Assembly: GCF_030848805.1 (NCBI RefSeq)
Contig: NC_092368.1
Span: 5,738,441 to 5,802,440 of the forward strand
DNA length: 64,000 bases
Direction of reading: 5' to 3'
Source of the DNA: Temnothorax longispinosus
Lineage: Eukaryota; Arthropoda; Insecta; Hymenoptera; Formicidae
The notes beneath the pieces are model-generated. The model was given only the letters and a program-made list of their open reading frames with translations, had not been told where the DNA came from and did no database searches. Within the stretch, counting starts at the first letter, position 1, and every line of letters starts with the position of its first letter. A program made the translations under genes and the position numbers. Of the stretch, positions 38,330 through 52,362 are shown piece after piece.

Positions 38330-38435
38330 TAATCCGAAGCGCGGATTAAATGATAAAATATCGCTCGTTCGAATTACGTTTGATTAGGGCTATCATAATT
38401 AATATGGGCGAGTGAAGTAATTACCAGAATAATTA
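38330..38435. promoter_or_regulatory. Cluster of homeodomain-type binding words
   Basis: TAATCC at 38330-38335 and its inverse GGATTA at 38343-38348 face each other with a 7-base gap; this is the core of Bicoid/Otx (K50 homeodomain) sites. Three TAATTA cores (Antp-class sites) follow at 38396-38401, 38418-38423 and 38430-38435. Five such cores in about 105 bases, in a moderately GC-containing patch, is suggestive of an enhancer. AT-containing six-mers are common, so the call is tentative. Confidence 0.3.
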
Positions 38436-41400
38436 ACTCACGCGTTATAGCTTTCCACAGATGTTAGCGATAAATAATAAAGGATTACTCTTGGACGTAT
38501 ATTACTATTTACTTATTCTCCATACTATTTAGCTTTTGCTTCTCGATTTGTATTTTTTAGATGCATAAATACTATAGCTAAATTATATTAATCATCGTGT
38601 CTCAAATTATGATTAATGAAGCTTCGAGATTTCGAGACATGAGAGAGGTTTATAACTTTGTTCAACTAATATTTTATGCTATTAATAATTAAGCTCCGAC
38701 TTCTTACTGCGCTGTTGTGATATTATCAAGTAACTTTACCGTGTTTCGATAAAAAGATCTGGACTACCGTCAAGTCATTCTCTTGTTTTTCGTTTTTCTA
38801 TTTAAAAAGTCTTCGTATAGTTAACGCCTAGCAGATATCCCTTGAGAGGTCCAGCTGTAAAGAACCATGAAATTATTCGCGGCTTTAGGAAACTAGAGAC
38901 AAGCGGAAGAAGCGTGGCAGAAGCTGACGGCAGCTGGGGATAGGTAGGAGAATTCAAGCTGAGAGCATAATGAGCGGGCGGCAGGTAATGAAGACCGCTC
39001 AATCTACCCTCTCTCGCACGCGGTCTTTCCCAAAGGGCATACTCGCGCTCCCTTAACTCCGATCCTCGCCGCTAATCCGTTTAATCTCGACATAATTAAT
39101 CACCGTGACGCTTTAATAATTCTTTGACCTACGCATTACCCGGCGGAATCCGAAGAAATGGAAATTCGACGAGCTAAATCTAGACACCTGAGAATTTAAT
39201 ACGTATCTAGAAATTCTGGAATCAAGTATATATATAGCTTAGAGTTGAAAAAAAAACGAAGCGAGACAGAGATCTTAAGAGATCCTAAACCGCGAGATGA
39301 CTCGTTCGTTGAAATATCCGGACATCGAAAAAGCCGGGAGTTCTAATAATTCCGAAATGTACGACTCCGAGAAATTCAAGAGCTTCACGAATTAACAGTC
39401 GGGGCACTACATTATACGTACACACAAATCATGTCGAGAGGCCACGTCAATCCGACAAATCCTTCGAGTATTCACCATTTACATTTTTCGTGACAGAAAC
39501 TCTGAGTTACTGTTTGCCATCGCATTCATTCGATGCGTCGAAGGTATTATCGATCGCTCTTCCCAGTTTCTGAGCTGCCAGATGCCTTCGATTTTTTTTC
39601 CCATCCCTTCAAAACGGCCGTCGACGAGGACGAGCCTCGTCGCGGTGACAGTTTGCAAAGGATTTTCCATAGGGTGGCTTTATCCGCGCGCTCATGTGGA
39701 CCCTCGATGCTTTCGGGGACGTGTTTGTGAACTGGCCCCTCCCACATTCTAAATGCACTCCGCGATGTTTGCACTCGCGGGATCCATTGTGGGCCCTTGC
39801 GATGATTTTCTGTTTATGCAAATACGAGCGCTCGGAAGACACTCGAGGAAAAGTACAGCACTCCACGCAGTTTTGTGGTGCAAACTACAGCTTAATACTC
39901 GTCTACGATATTTTCCATGAACCTACTAGGTGAATCTCAAGTTTCTAATTTTCTAACAATAGTATTTGAAAACAATGTATTTGATCGAAAGGAATGCATT
40001 CGGCCTAAAAAGAGATTGGGATACAGACGACTTTTCGTAATACGATCTAAATGCAGCTCTGATTTTAACAAAATTGCGTTCGATGCACTATACTGTATGT
40101 GATTGATTTTATGTTCGCTTTGAAAACACCTAGAGAAAAATTATTCGTATTAATGAGAATTTCATGTTATTATACCTTGCGATTGACGACTCCGTTTCGA
40201 AGTTACGTCGAAGAAGATATACGTAAAAGCAGCTCGACCGAACGGCATACCTGACCGCCAATTATTCCCGCATCTCATCCAACTGCTCCTTCGACTTCCT
40301 CCGCTGCCTGCCTTCCTATCCCCCCAGCCTGGCTCTCGAACGCTCGGCGTTTTAACGGACCACCTCAGTCCCAAACACCAGGAAAGATAATTCAGATATC
40401 ATCCCTCCGATTCCCAAGCAATCCGGATGAACGAGGAAGATCGACCCGTGTCGACGCACAACGCGCGGGGTTGCCCCAGGGACTCGCGTGCCAACTGACG
40501 TCTACCAGATTATAAACCGGTGATTACTGACCGACCCCGAACAGCCGGGCGAAGTGTAGAAAAACGGGGTCTCAAAAGATGGTCCGAATAGAGAGTAAAA
40601 AAAAAAAACTTTGATGAACAATAGCGTTTGTGAACATCAAGAAGAAATATTGGTGAGAGAACAGTATATGCATGAGATTTTATGGATAATTGAGGACTGG
40701 ATCGATAATAGGAGAGAAAAAAAATGCATTAATTGATATTAAGAGGAATTTATCGCAACAAAGCATACATTTTAAAATGCAGAATAAAAATTTTATTTTT
40801 AAAAATCGCAAAAAATGCCTACGAATTTTTAATTTGATTAAAATAAATCTTCCTATTAAATATCAAATTATCGGGGTTATCTTTAGGCATACGAAATTCG
40901 TTCTCGATAAGAACAGATTTTTACGAGCTGACGTGTGACACGCTTTTTTTCTCGGGATACCTCTCGTATATCTCCTCTCCTCCCAACTCATTGAAGGTGC
41001 AAATGGCGATCATCGGTCACACCACCAAAGACAGCATTCCAGTTAAATTCAGGTACAAAGAGCAACGGGGAAGAGTGCAAGGGGAAGGATAAGGGCCGAG
41101 TGGAGTGTGCTCGTGAGGTCTTCCTGCTGAGAGTCCCGGAGCCTCGAAGATCGGAGCCGCGCCGAGGGATTAAAGCGTTAAGAGCGCCGATTACACTCAC
41201 GACGAGGCGTGAAGCCTTGCACCGGATCGATCTTCAGGGATTTCTTCCGTGGCACGGCGATCAGTGCCTAGCAGTGATGCCTGAAAACAAAACCCTATAA
41301 CTCGTTTATTTTGTTCGGGTAATGAAAAAGCAGGATCTTAAAAAATTATTATTATTATTGTATAAAATTAATTTCTAAAAAGTTGAAATTATCGATTTGT

Positions 41401-43457
41401 TAATATAATATTAATATATAAAAATATAAATATATATAATATAAATGTAATACAAGAATAATATTGTGATTATTAATATTGATAAGCAATGAATAATACC
41501 GTAAAAGCTGTTTTAAAAGCTGTTTAAAAATTGTTATTAAAGCGATAATTAATGAAGCAGAAATAATGCATATGTGACATTATTAATTTTTATTTCAGTA
41601 TTAATGATACAAATTTTGCATTATTAATTTTTATTTTATGCTTTATAAAAGGCTGGTAAACAATTTAAAATTAGCTTTCTAACGATTTATTATCAGATTC
41701 ATATATTACGAAAGATGATGTCACTGTGTGGCATTGTGGATAAGTAAGAACTGTTCTAAGATAACTGCTTCAAGTTTATTTCAAATTACTTCGATAAATC
41801 TATCTCAGTCAAGAAAGTGAGTGAGGGAAACTTATCCCTCTTCCCTTCTCTTTCTCTCTCTTTCATGAGCGATTGAGACGTGAATTCGCATCAAGACAGT
41901 AAAGTGCGTGGATCGCGTTGGACGAAAGAGAGAGTCCCGCGGCAGGATTTACTGCTTTGTTAAGTTTCCAAATAAGCCAGCACGCGAGCACGCGCGACTC
42001 GACGAGAACGATGGTTCACGAATGCGTTAGGCGTGCAAGAACGATGGTTCAATTAAGGACGTACCGCCGGTTACTCTTGCCGGGTATAATCCCTTCTAGC
42101 ATCGTCCTCGAAACTCCTCTTTCTCTCTCTCTTTCTCTCTTGTGCACTCGCACAGTGAAAACTTCGCGGCCATCTCTTCTCCGGCTGGAAGAAAACTTGC
42201 GCTGTTTCCCTCGCTGCGCGAAACGCTGCCGGAAATCTCGAATTACCGAGGCGTTTTACGTTAAGAGCGCCGGCTATTTTATCCCGGGATAGGGGTACCA
42301 TGCAGCGGCTTTACCCCTTCTTTGGGGGATTAGGAAATGAATAGGCCGGTGGCACGCCAGATCCTGATACCAGCCAGGGGAAAATTAAGACGCGTCCTTA
42401 GCGCCCGAACACGATAAAATATAAGAAATGAGGAACATATAAATTAAACAGTCGAGAATAATATTATACAGACACGAGCTCTCTTCGATCGTTAGGAGAA
42501 TGAAAGGAAAAATTGGGATATAACTCGATTTATGACTTGGAATTTTCAATTTATTTTATGATTTAAATAACTTACAATGACATTTATCTAATATGTAATA
42601 TCACATTTTAGATTTGAATTAGATATCAATTTGAAACCCGATTTCAAGATATTATCGTAAGAATGCTCGCGCGTCACCTTCTGTCATACATTAGTATAAT
42701 GTTATATCTTCCTTTTTATTATTTTCGCACATTTTTCGTTACGGTTCAGCCTTTAATCTTCGTTCTTCATTCACATTGTGCTCTACATTCGCAAAAAATG
42801 TCTCCTAACCGGAAGCAAAAGAACCCCATGACGAAATCTTGTTCACCCACAGTGGACATTCGATCGTCCCTTCAAGATACTATGACGTGACGCTATACGG
42901 AGGTCTCCGAAGAACGCTCTTCTTGGAAGGTCGCGCTCGTCATACACGTGACGGGACTGCTGAAAAAAGGAGACGCGGATGAACTCCGCGACATTGTTCC
43001 CGCATCGACGCCCCGCGGCGGCTCTCATCGCCATTCTGGGATCTTCCACGCGGCCGTCGTCGACGGTCGGGCCCTGGCTTGACGGATTTATGCGTTTATG
43101 GTCGCACCCGAGTCTGCGGGTGGCTAATTGGCGGCACCATGAAGCCGATGAGTCGAAAAAGGAGACAGAAACGCCGAAGTGGAGGAAGCGAGACAGAGAA
43201 CGGAAAACAAGGATTCGGCATTATACGCATTCGTGTTGTTTTCGACGCAAAGAATAGGTTGTTACGATAATTGGAGTAATTTTCCAGATATCGTTAGGAT
43301 TTATGGAGGACAAGTCAATCATGCTTTAGCCTTTTACAGGTATCATGGGAAATTACATTAGGTCTATATTGTGTATCTTAGAACTAATGAATAACCCAGA
43401 AGATATATTTTCCCATACTTCATCTTTATCCTAAATTGACCAATTGAAAGTAGACAC
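38436..43457. other. Non-coding mosaic
   Basis: GC-rich patches lie at 38890-39180, 39400-39920, 40170-40580, 40920-41290, 41870-42420 and 42880-43260. The DNA between 41300 and 41700 is extremely AT-rich and carries an 18-base direct repeat. An ATG frame at 39694-39933 (79 codons) has mixed composition but no recognised motif. No gene is supported. Confidence 0.5.
41578..41636. repeat. 18-bp direct repeat, period 41
   Basis: CATTATTAATTTTTATTT occurs exactly at 41578-41595 and 41619-41636 in AT-rich DNA. This is a local tandem duplication. Confidence 0.9.
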
Positions 43458-43583
43458 TGGCTGCATTCGGGGAGCGCGCTATTAGTAGCGCTATTGCATT
43501 ATTCTATTTTTATCGCTCATCAGGTGTAACACAAGGATAGAATAAGCAAATAGCGCTAATAGCGCGCTCCCCGAATGCAGCCA
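43458..43583. mobile_element. 126-bp MITE-like hairpin element
   Basis: The first and last roughly 45-50 bases are inverted copies. TGGCTGCATTCGGGGAGCGC at the left end is matched exactly by its reverse complement at the right end, and the match continues inward through CTATTAG and, imperfectly, to an ATTCTAT word. About 25 unpaired bases remain in the centre. The element is too short to encode anything, which fits a non-autonomous miniature inverted-repeat transposable element. I could not find a clear target-site duplication, so the superfamily is left open. The left arm carries an extra AGT relative to the right. Confidence 0.8.
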
Positions 43584-45015
43584 ATATAGATAATATTACA
43601 GTATTATTTAAGTAATTTCTTAACAATCCTCTGTGGAAAAAATATCTTCATGATTTTCTCACGCAATTACGCGCGTATTACATAAATACGATTTAAAATT
43701 ATACTCTATATTTTATTCTTAACAGTTCTATACGAACTTATTATGGTTTCTATATAATCGGTTAACTATTGATTTGTCATATTACAATTCCACGTCTAAT
43801 TTTATTAGTATCTTTTCGTACGTTCAGTTAACGCCGAGTTCATAGTCGGCATCTTTCGTGCGATTACATTTGTCAAGCAAAAACTTATCAAAGCAAAACA
43901 GCCCGCAGAACTTCGAGCCAGCCAACCGTGCGGACGAAACGTCGGGTATCTTTTTTCACGAAAAAAGCGCGCGACTCGCTCGAAGCGCACTCGTGTGCCC
44001 CGACGAAATCGGTGAAAGATAGCGGGGGGGGGAGGGAGAAGACACTACTCTCATTTTTCCTTTTCGCTCGCATATCCTGTGCACTCGACATTCGTCATAA
44101 GGGCCACTTCATATTGCGCACCGGGATGAATTACAGTCGCGAGAGTCGGCGATGCATTCTGCGGGCGATTCCGCCGTGTTTTTCGTCCGTCCGCAAAACA
44201 CTGCCGCGCGATTCCTGAATCTGGCTTTTTAAATTCTCGCGGACGAGTGTGTATAGTATCGAAATGTATATACGCGGCGCCGAAAATAACAGCGCTCGGT
44301 CGAAATACTGCGGCGTTTCCGACGTGCGCATGAGAAACGTTATCGCCGTCCCGTGTTTACGTCGCGATAACTTGAATCGCCTCATGAGAGAAATAGAAGT
44401 CACGTAGTTACACATTTAACAGAAAACTATGGAAAACGTGACTTTGGATTTCTGAAATGGGCAACAACCGATTTTTCTTAATATGAATTCTTAAATTAAA
44501 TGGAGCATCAAACTCTCACTCTCTCTCGGACAAAAGCGAGGACAAATCTGTCGTTTTATCAGTTTGACACTATTACAATTGTGCAATACATATAAATGTA
44601 TATAATTTATACATAGTATTTAAAATATTTTAAATTATACGTAACGACGAATCAATTTTTATTTTAATATTATTACGCTTGTGCAATGTAATATCCCTTC
44701 GCTCTTTGCCAACATTATTTTAACGAAGAATATCGATTATTCAAACTCCAATTAGATTACGCATTCCTCGTAACGAGCGTAATGCAATTTCTTCCTATTC
44801 TTAATCATGAAACAAGAACAGGCATTTCAATCCCTAACGAAGGTAACCCGCGCAAACATTCGATCGAATCGCAGATTCTTGCGTTAAAACAAACCCCCAG
44901 AGTATTTACTCCCGAAGGGCGCGAATAAAACTGCTAAACCGTCGCCTGGCTGGCGGCGCGGCGGGTGTAACAAAAAGCTCGCGATTTATTAAGTTTCCGG
45001 CGGGTGCGTAGCATG

Positions 45016-45066
45016 CAGAAAAAAAGAGAAAATATCGAAAAAGAAAAAAAGAGAAAGTAAAAAGAG
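45016..45066. repeat. Purine-rich (GA-type) low-complexity tract
   Basis: Runs of A interrupted by G, with a few T and C, cover about 50 bases next to a GC-rich patch. Confidence 0.7.
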
Positions 45067-48000
45067 CGACTCAGCGAAAGCGGCTGCGTGCGACGGATCT
45101 GGCGATAAATCCGCGCCGCGTTTCAAGGCTTCGGGGTTTCATCGGGAGTCTCAGAAATTTATAAACCGTCCTCCCTCCCTCCCGTATACGTGTGCATATG
45201 TATGTGTGTTGGTATGCACAACCGCCGCCGCCGTCGATCGTAACTATGAATTCCGTCTGATTTTTCCAGCCCTCTCCTCCCTTCTCGCGCTTCACTCTTC
45301 CCTCTGTCTCTCCCGCGTGCCGTCCTCATGTATGGAGTGACGACCTCTGGCAGCCGTAGGTATCCGCAATTTATTCCCGAACGATAAATCATCGTCCACC
45401 TACGCCGGGGATTTCTTTTTGCACCATAAATCAGTGAACCGAGGCTCTCCCGTACGTAGACACCTGCGACGCAGGGGGCGCAGGCCAGGTCAAAGGGTGT
45501 CGTTTAATTCGTATCCAACATCGTCGGCGCGATCGCCGAGTATATCGATAAAGACTGCCGGGTGTCGTCGGGTGTTACCTGCCGCTCTCGCTGCCTTTAT
45601 TAATTTTAACGCGTAAGTAATCAATGGGGATCGCGAGCTGACTCTCGGGATATAAATTTAGATAAAGCGTCTAAGGTAATAAACTTATATTTAGCAGCGT
45701 CAGGTTAATTCCTGCTTGTTCATATGCGTCATTTTACATTAAGAACCTTGAATATCTATATTTGAAGATATGCAGAATATCTCGAAATCACCGGATATCC
45801 TCTTGACGACCCGCTCTTAATTACGATTAAGTAAATGCTTCATTATATTTATATTTCTAGCTCATAAAATTTAAGCGTGCTTTAAAAAATCATTTGACTG
45901 GTGATAGAAAGTCTAGTGCCATGACTACTTATTGTTAGTCACGCAGTTCATCGACCGATAACGGTCCGATAACGCGTTACAGCAAACTCTATTCAGGGAG
46001 AAGGGGAGAACGCGAAAGGGTCGACGTGAAACACCGAGAAGCATCGGTGAATCAGATCGAGCGACGACGATCGGCGTCGAAAAAGCCGTGGCCGAAAGGG
46101 AAAGCCCTGACAAGGCGGGGGCCCGAATTTAGAGAGAGCTCTCGCCTGAATAAATCGAAAAAGATTTACATGCGGCTCGTTTGGCACGCCGTGTCGATGC
46201 CTCTATCGGCCAGTTTCCACGTAAAGATGTGGTTCGAATGCGACTCGTTGAAATCACATAATGATTTTACTTCTGATTATGACACAACATAGCATCTAAG
46301 ACATATTTTGTAAAACTTTGATTAAAAAAGTTTTTAATAAAACTAGTTCAACACAAAGTCGAGATAAATTATTTTTATTGCTAATTTATGTGATTTATTA
46401 TTCGAAACTATTTTCGAAAAAGAAAACTGTTTAAGTTCATGTCAATATTTGTTTGGGATATCACTCTGATATACTTTGACAAGTTTTGTGACTTTTGACG
46501 AGGGAGATATGGCTATCTTAGAGATATTTTTGAAGTAGATTAAACAAAGCTGCAAAGCATCTGTCAACGAATCAAAGATTACTCATGTTTGCTCATCGAT
46601 GATGTATCATCGCTCGTAGATAATCTATATACACCTATTTTTCCAATAACTTGAAATTTTTATGCTCGTATTCTTGCTTGTACCATATAAGGTAATTTCA
46701 CTGAAAACATCTTATTTCGCATATTACTCTAAATATTTATTATCAATAATTATTATTATAATATTACATATATCATACATTTATAAGATCGTATAACTTA
46801 CCATTTGATTGAATTGATGTTAGAATTCTAATAAATAAAAACATAAATATTCGCTACGAGAACAAATTAGACAACGAAGACACGAATGTAGGTACCACAA
46901 AATTCTTAGATCTATGATTGAGATTTATACCTTGTGAATTTCAATTTGTTTGTCACGGATTGTCGGACTCGAGTCGAAAATCTTCGATGGTGCATCCTAT
47001 TTTTTCCGCCGGGAGAGTCTCACCCGTTTAGAATACATTAACGGCGTAGTACCGGCGACTTGCGAAAGGCTACGAAAAGTATACTCGCGTCAGGATAGCA
47101 CACAGGCGACGAGGATGTTTAACAAACACTCGGGAAATTCGCTGCATCACCTTACGGGGTGGCCGTCGGCAAACAAGGCACGCCTCGAGTGCTTCCAAAA
47201 AAGCTTTCGACGTCTATGTCAGGCGCCACCGATGCACCTTCTCCTCCTCAGGGAAAAAGAGGGATTATCTTGTTTTTAAACAGCACTACCATTATCCCAC
47301 ATTATTCTTCTCTATCCAGCGTTTACGACCGGCGCTAGTCCCTTGAATTATCGTACTTACCCATCGCACTATCGCTTTCAATTTTAATGAAGTGTTTGGT
47401 GTATGTGTGTGCGTGTGTGGCTTTAGTACTACCTCAGAATTTTCGTACAAAAGAACCTCAAATAATAAAGCATAGCCACTTGCACGTCTAAATTGTAATT
47501 TAATAGTATGTCCCCTTCCAATGCTTATATACATATATTTTTTCTAATCACATGTCTCTCATTTGTATTTTCGTAAGTTTTTAACATCCATTATCATTTA
47601 AATATTTATTGTCATCCAGTTTTTTCATCTCAAATTTCTCCCTTTCATATTATTTACATAATTCCATATCTCTCTGCATTCGGATCCCCTTTTTTTACAG
47701 ATTCTTAAATCACATCCATTCTCAATTCCGCAGATCTCGCCCTTCATAGATCTCCCTATCACTAAAGTGAAGAAAGGTTTTCCATAGGGCATTTCCATGG
47801 ACTCTCGATTGATTATCGATAAAACATACACGCACGAACGTCGAACTAACCACAATTCAGCCGTGACGACCTTCGAATTCTCGATTCGATTACTCTCAAA
47901 TTAATTCCGACGTGTCTCCACGCCGTTCATACGGGATCGAGTGAATTGTCGGCGTCGAATCCGTCGATTCTCGCCCGCGGCGCGGCTCGGCGGTCAGTAG

Positions 48001-49796
48001 TTTCATAAACATGGGAGCTTTTTCGGGCATACATGCCCGGGAATATCCCTCGGGAAACGCCAACACGCGCGCGGATGAGAGCAGTAGCAGTAGCAGCGGC
48101 GGCGATCTGACGCGACGTAGTAATATTTGCAGTCGGCTGGCCCGAGGTCGCGCCGTTGACACCGACGCGGACGCCGGGTATCACCGACAACGCCCGGGTA
48201 CCCCCGTCGTTTCATCAACCGCACCTGCGGTCGTGCGATATCTATGACGAAATTTTTATCTCCATCGACATTTCCTCGTTAGCGAGGAAAACATGTCGGC
48301 TGGCGAACGAAACACGACGGGAGAGACGCATCGAGCGATAATATTTCATCGCGCGATTATCCCGTTACACGTAGCTATCGATAACGTCCAAGGTATGGAA
48401 CGATGGATTTGGTGACGGTACATTTATCGAGCGTAGGAAGAAAATAAAGGAACTTCCGGTTCGGAAACGGTTCGTTAGATTGTCAAAAGAATGATATATT
48501 TAGACTAGAAACACGTATTTTGCACGACAAATAATATTTGTTTGTGATCGATATTTCAACAGTTTTATTTTATTTTGTACGATCGATATAACAGCGAGGC
48601 GACCGCGACTACGGAAGAGTAAAAGCAGTATAGATTTTTTACAGGTTTCAAGTGTCGGAGAAGCGGTAGTTTTCAGCGCGATTTAGCCGGAGATCGGGGG
48701 TAAGGGGGAGGGCGCGTCTGCGGGTTCGAAAGTTGGGGAAAATTTCTCATCGGGCTCTTCGCGTTGCCAGCCAGAGCAGATCCATTAAACCGGAGCATAA
48801 CTTCCGACCTGCGGCATTCTTAGCACGCTCGCAGGATACTTCACGTGTGCCAACAAAGCTCCTAAGTTACCCACACGTTCTCCGAAGGCATGTCTTCGAG
48901 AACAACGGGCCGGGAGTATCGACCTGATGTGCGCTAACGCGCCGATATTCGCAGCCGACTGCGTCCTCTTTCTCTTTTCCTGTGTATCCGTCCATCCCTC
49001 TGTAGCTGTCTGCCTATCATACACCCACTTTATTCGATTCCATTGAATTCATTAAACATTTAATAAATCTGACATGCATCGAATATAACCGTATAATATT
49101 GTATCCTTTAACATATCTGCGTATGTTCTCTTCTTCGTAATTTTCTACCGCATTTATTCTGTCAAAGTCACGTAATTGTCCATCGTTTGCTTGTTTAATA
49201 TTAAACATCTATTTTATTCTTGTGATTTCATCCTAGCATCTAGCATTCGACGCTAACCACCAACGTGATATAATTTCTGAGCATGTCAACGTAACTAATT
49301 CTATGAATCGTCAACTTGTTCGTAAAGCTCAGCTCTATTTGGTCGGGCTGGCTTTGACATTATGTCCACCATTGTCCACTTTTCTATATGTGCGGCTTAG
49401 TCCTCTTTCGAGGGGCGATTTGATCCCAAACTGCTCGGTAAATACATCTCCTCGTCTCCGCACCTCCCCTCCTTTCCAAGAATTCCTCATCCCGAGACCC
49501 GTCTTCGGCCTCGTTTGACGAAGTTTTCAATGCCGCCGGCCAGCAGGCGATGAGTAGCCGGGCCCCATCCTATATCCTCCTCCCTCTCCCCAACCCTCCA
49601 CCCCGCAAAACACTCGTCCTCCAAATACTCGTCCGCGGTATTTGCGGATATCCGCCGATAGTTTCGCAATACCAGCCGCGGATTGGGAAGGGGTTGACGC
49701 CGGGAGCAATGAGGGACGAGCAGAGGGGACAACAGCGGTGGAAGACGGGGTACGGTCGGTCGTATGGTGCGGAGGAGGGGAACAAACAACGAAACT

Positions 49797-49870
49797 CATT
49801 CTCTCTTACTCTCTCTCTCCCCCTCCTTCCCTCCTCCTCTCTTTCTCTTTCTCTCTCTCATTCACTCACT
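49797..49870. repeat. Imperfect TC-rich tract
   Basis: Mostly CTCTC, CCTCC and TTTCTC words on the + strand. This produces Ser/Leu-rich apparent frames. Confidence 0.85.
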
Positions 49871-50050
49871 CATGGGGCGCCTGCAATTCGATCCTCAAAG
49901 CCCACCGAGTAAATACAGCAACGACGACGGTGGTGGCGGCGGCGGTGGTGGCGATGGGAAACGGCAGGGTCTGAGGGGACGAGGAGCGGCAGCGTTTAAT
50001 TAATTCCATCCACCGCGTCGTTACGATTGTATAACACAGCCGGTAACCCC

Positions 50051-50074
50051 CGTTCGTTCGTTCGTTCGTTCGTT
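50051..50074. repeat. (CGTT)6 tetranucleotide repeat
   Basis: Six exact CGTT units in tandem. A related but degenerate GAAC-type run lies at 3337-3367. Confidence 0.95.
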
Positions 50075-50926
50075 TTTACCGTTCCCTTCGTCGCGACGTG
50101 GTACGGCCGTTCGTTCGGTTTCCGGAGGGTGAAAACGTGCGCACGGTAGTTCTCGGATAGAATAACGAAAAGATCATGATAGTCCGGGGAGACGTTTCCA
50201 AATGACTAAATATTAGCGAGGATTACAATATTAATATATTGAATGATACGTGAATGATTATAAATAAGACATATACATATAAATCTTCTTTTTTTTTTAT
50301 AAAGTCATATATATGCATTTTTTTGAAGAGTCCCTAAAAGAAAATAAGATAACACGGAAACTGTGTGGCATTATGCAGAGAAAGTAGGTCGTGCGTAGAA
50401 GAGCTAATAATTATGGAAATGGCATGCATTGCGTAGACGGGATACTCGTCGCGTATAGAACGAAGCTCCTAGGGGTCCTCATATGTGAGCGTATTTGTTT
50501 TTGCACGTTAAATACGTTGCAAAGGTGGATTATGCGTTGAGGGGCGGGGATCGTCTTCAAAAAGTACCTCGTATCCCGCTATTACGTAAATTTTGTTTTG
50601 CATGACTATGCGCTTCGATTTAGAATGTGTCACGCGTGTCTGTAATAATATGAATCCCGTTGTAACGTAATCTCTCGTTTTCCTTGTCGATGAATGCGAG
50701 CGAAATCTTATTGCTGCATTCAGCGGGAATCGCGTTTGCAATTTATGTTCGCAGAAATTAAACGAAAGATTTGAGGCGATTTTTCCGTCCGCTCTGTATA
50801 TTATTCTCAAATTGCGCAAGCATACCCGCGATACGAGCAATAAAATAAATTTCCTTCGAATGTTTGTTCGCGACTCGTTCCGCAAACGTCTCGCAGCTCC
50901 GAAGCGAGAATTGCTTTTCGCACGCG

Positions 50927-50945
50927 CGAGAGAGAGAGAGAGAGA
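50927..50945. repeat. Short (GA)n run
   Basis: About nine GA units in a row, directly preceded by CACGCGC. Confidence 0.9.
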
Positions 50946-52362
50946 ACGATCGCGGTGGGAAAACGATCGCGCGAAATCGAAAAAATAAAAACTATGAAAA
51001 ATCGTATCATATGGCGCGGGGATAAAATTCTTCTTCCACAATTCTTTATTCTTCCCAAGAGTAATGGTCATTCTGACACGTTTCTGCTCTGACACGTCCT
51101 CTCTGCCGGCGGGGATCCTGTAATATTACGGACGCGTCGAAGGCTCGGGCACGTTTCTGGTCTCCCGAGCGCGCCCGCGCCGGGGATATCCGTCCACGTG
51201 CTGCATATCCGCCGTCCAGAGCATATCCCCTTCGTTCGTTCTTTCTTTTCACCTACGTTCTCCTCCTTGTCTCGCGAGAGCCAAATGACCCACATACGTC
51301 GAATTATGGTCCCGCGAGTTCCGCCGCGGAGATCCACGGATTTCCGCCGCGTCGATAAGAAGACGGACGTTCCGTTACCTCGTCCATCTAATCCGACTTC
51401 CTGCGCGCCTGAGGTACCGGCCTGATAAGCGGTCTTCAGATAAGAAGAGCGCACATCGTACGGCGAGCTTCGTTACGTCGTCGCCTAACTCCGCGCGAAC
51501 ATTGTGAAATTCCGAGAGACGCAAATATCGATAAATTGATGATTAAAATGAATAGAATGGATATTATACTTATTTATAATGGGGTGTAATAAAACGTTTT
51601 ATCCTATAAAAATACACGAAACGAGATAGACGAATTCTGGGAAGATTTATCATTATAGAATATATAATCTTTAAAGTCGTTGCATGAATTGGTCTCTTTT
51701 TATCTCCAACATGTATAGAGAAAGACATTCATTTTAATAGATTTTATTTCTGCGAATTAGTATCATAAAAATGAATTCATTAGAAGCAGAAAAGAGAAAG
51801 AAATGAAATCCAGTAATTACAATAACAGCCCGTTATGTTTTCCCAAGATTACAAATTCACCATTCAATACTGCACTAAACAATTTTCTATGGGTGCATTT
51901 TAAATCACCCACGTTTTGCAGGGTAATTACAACGCGTATAGCAAGGCGCAAGGCGATCATTATCGGTTACGTGATCCGTTATGCATCGCGAGCTCGAAAG
52001 TGCAACGTGGCGCAATCGATATCACTTAGCAGGCAGTAGGTTCTTTTACGGTCTCTCGTGGAGGAATCAGCACGGACGACGCGGAAAAACTTTTCTAGAA
52101 CGTAGAAGATTAGGCGAGGTGGCGTCAAACGCGGCCAGTCGATTAGGCTCCCCGTGGGAGTCGTCTTTCGACGATCGATCGTTCCCGGATTCGTCGACCG
52201 GGAAAAGATTCTCGCGGGAAACGCGCGGGGAACGACACGAATCGCTGTGTCGCGGGATCAGTGCGTTTTCCCGCGACGACGCGAGTTCTCTTGTTTGAAC
52301 TGGCATTCTTCTGATACTTGCGTCTAATGTAAAACGCCGTTCTGACGACAACGTTGTCACTA

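Noticed and set aside
7004..39680. CCATAGGGTGG occurring three times on the + strand (about 7004, 29258 and 39668)
   Set aside because: A rough estimate gives a few 11-mers with three copies by chance in 64 kb, so this is not significant.
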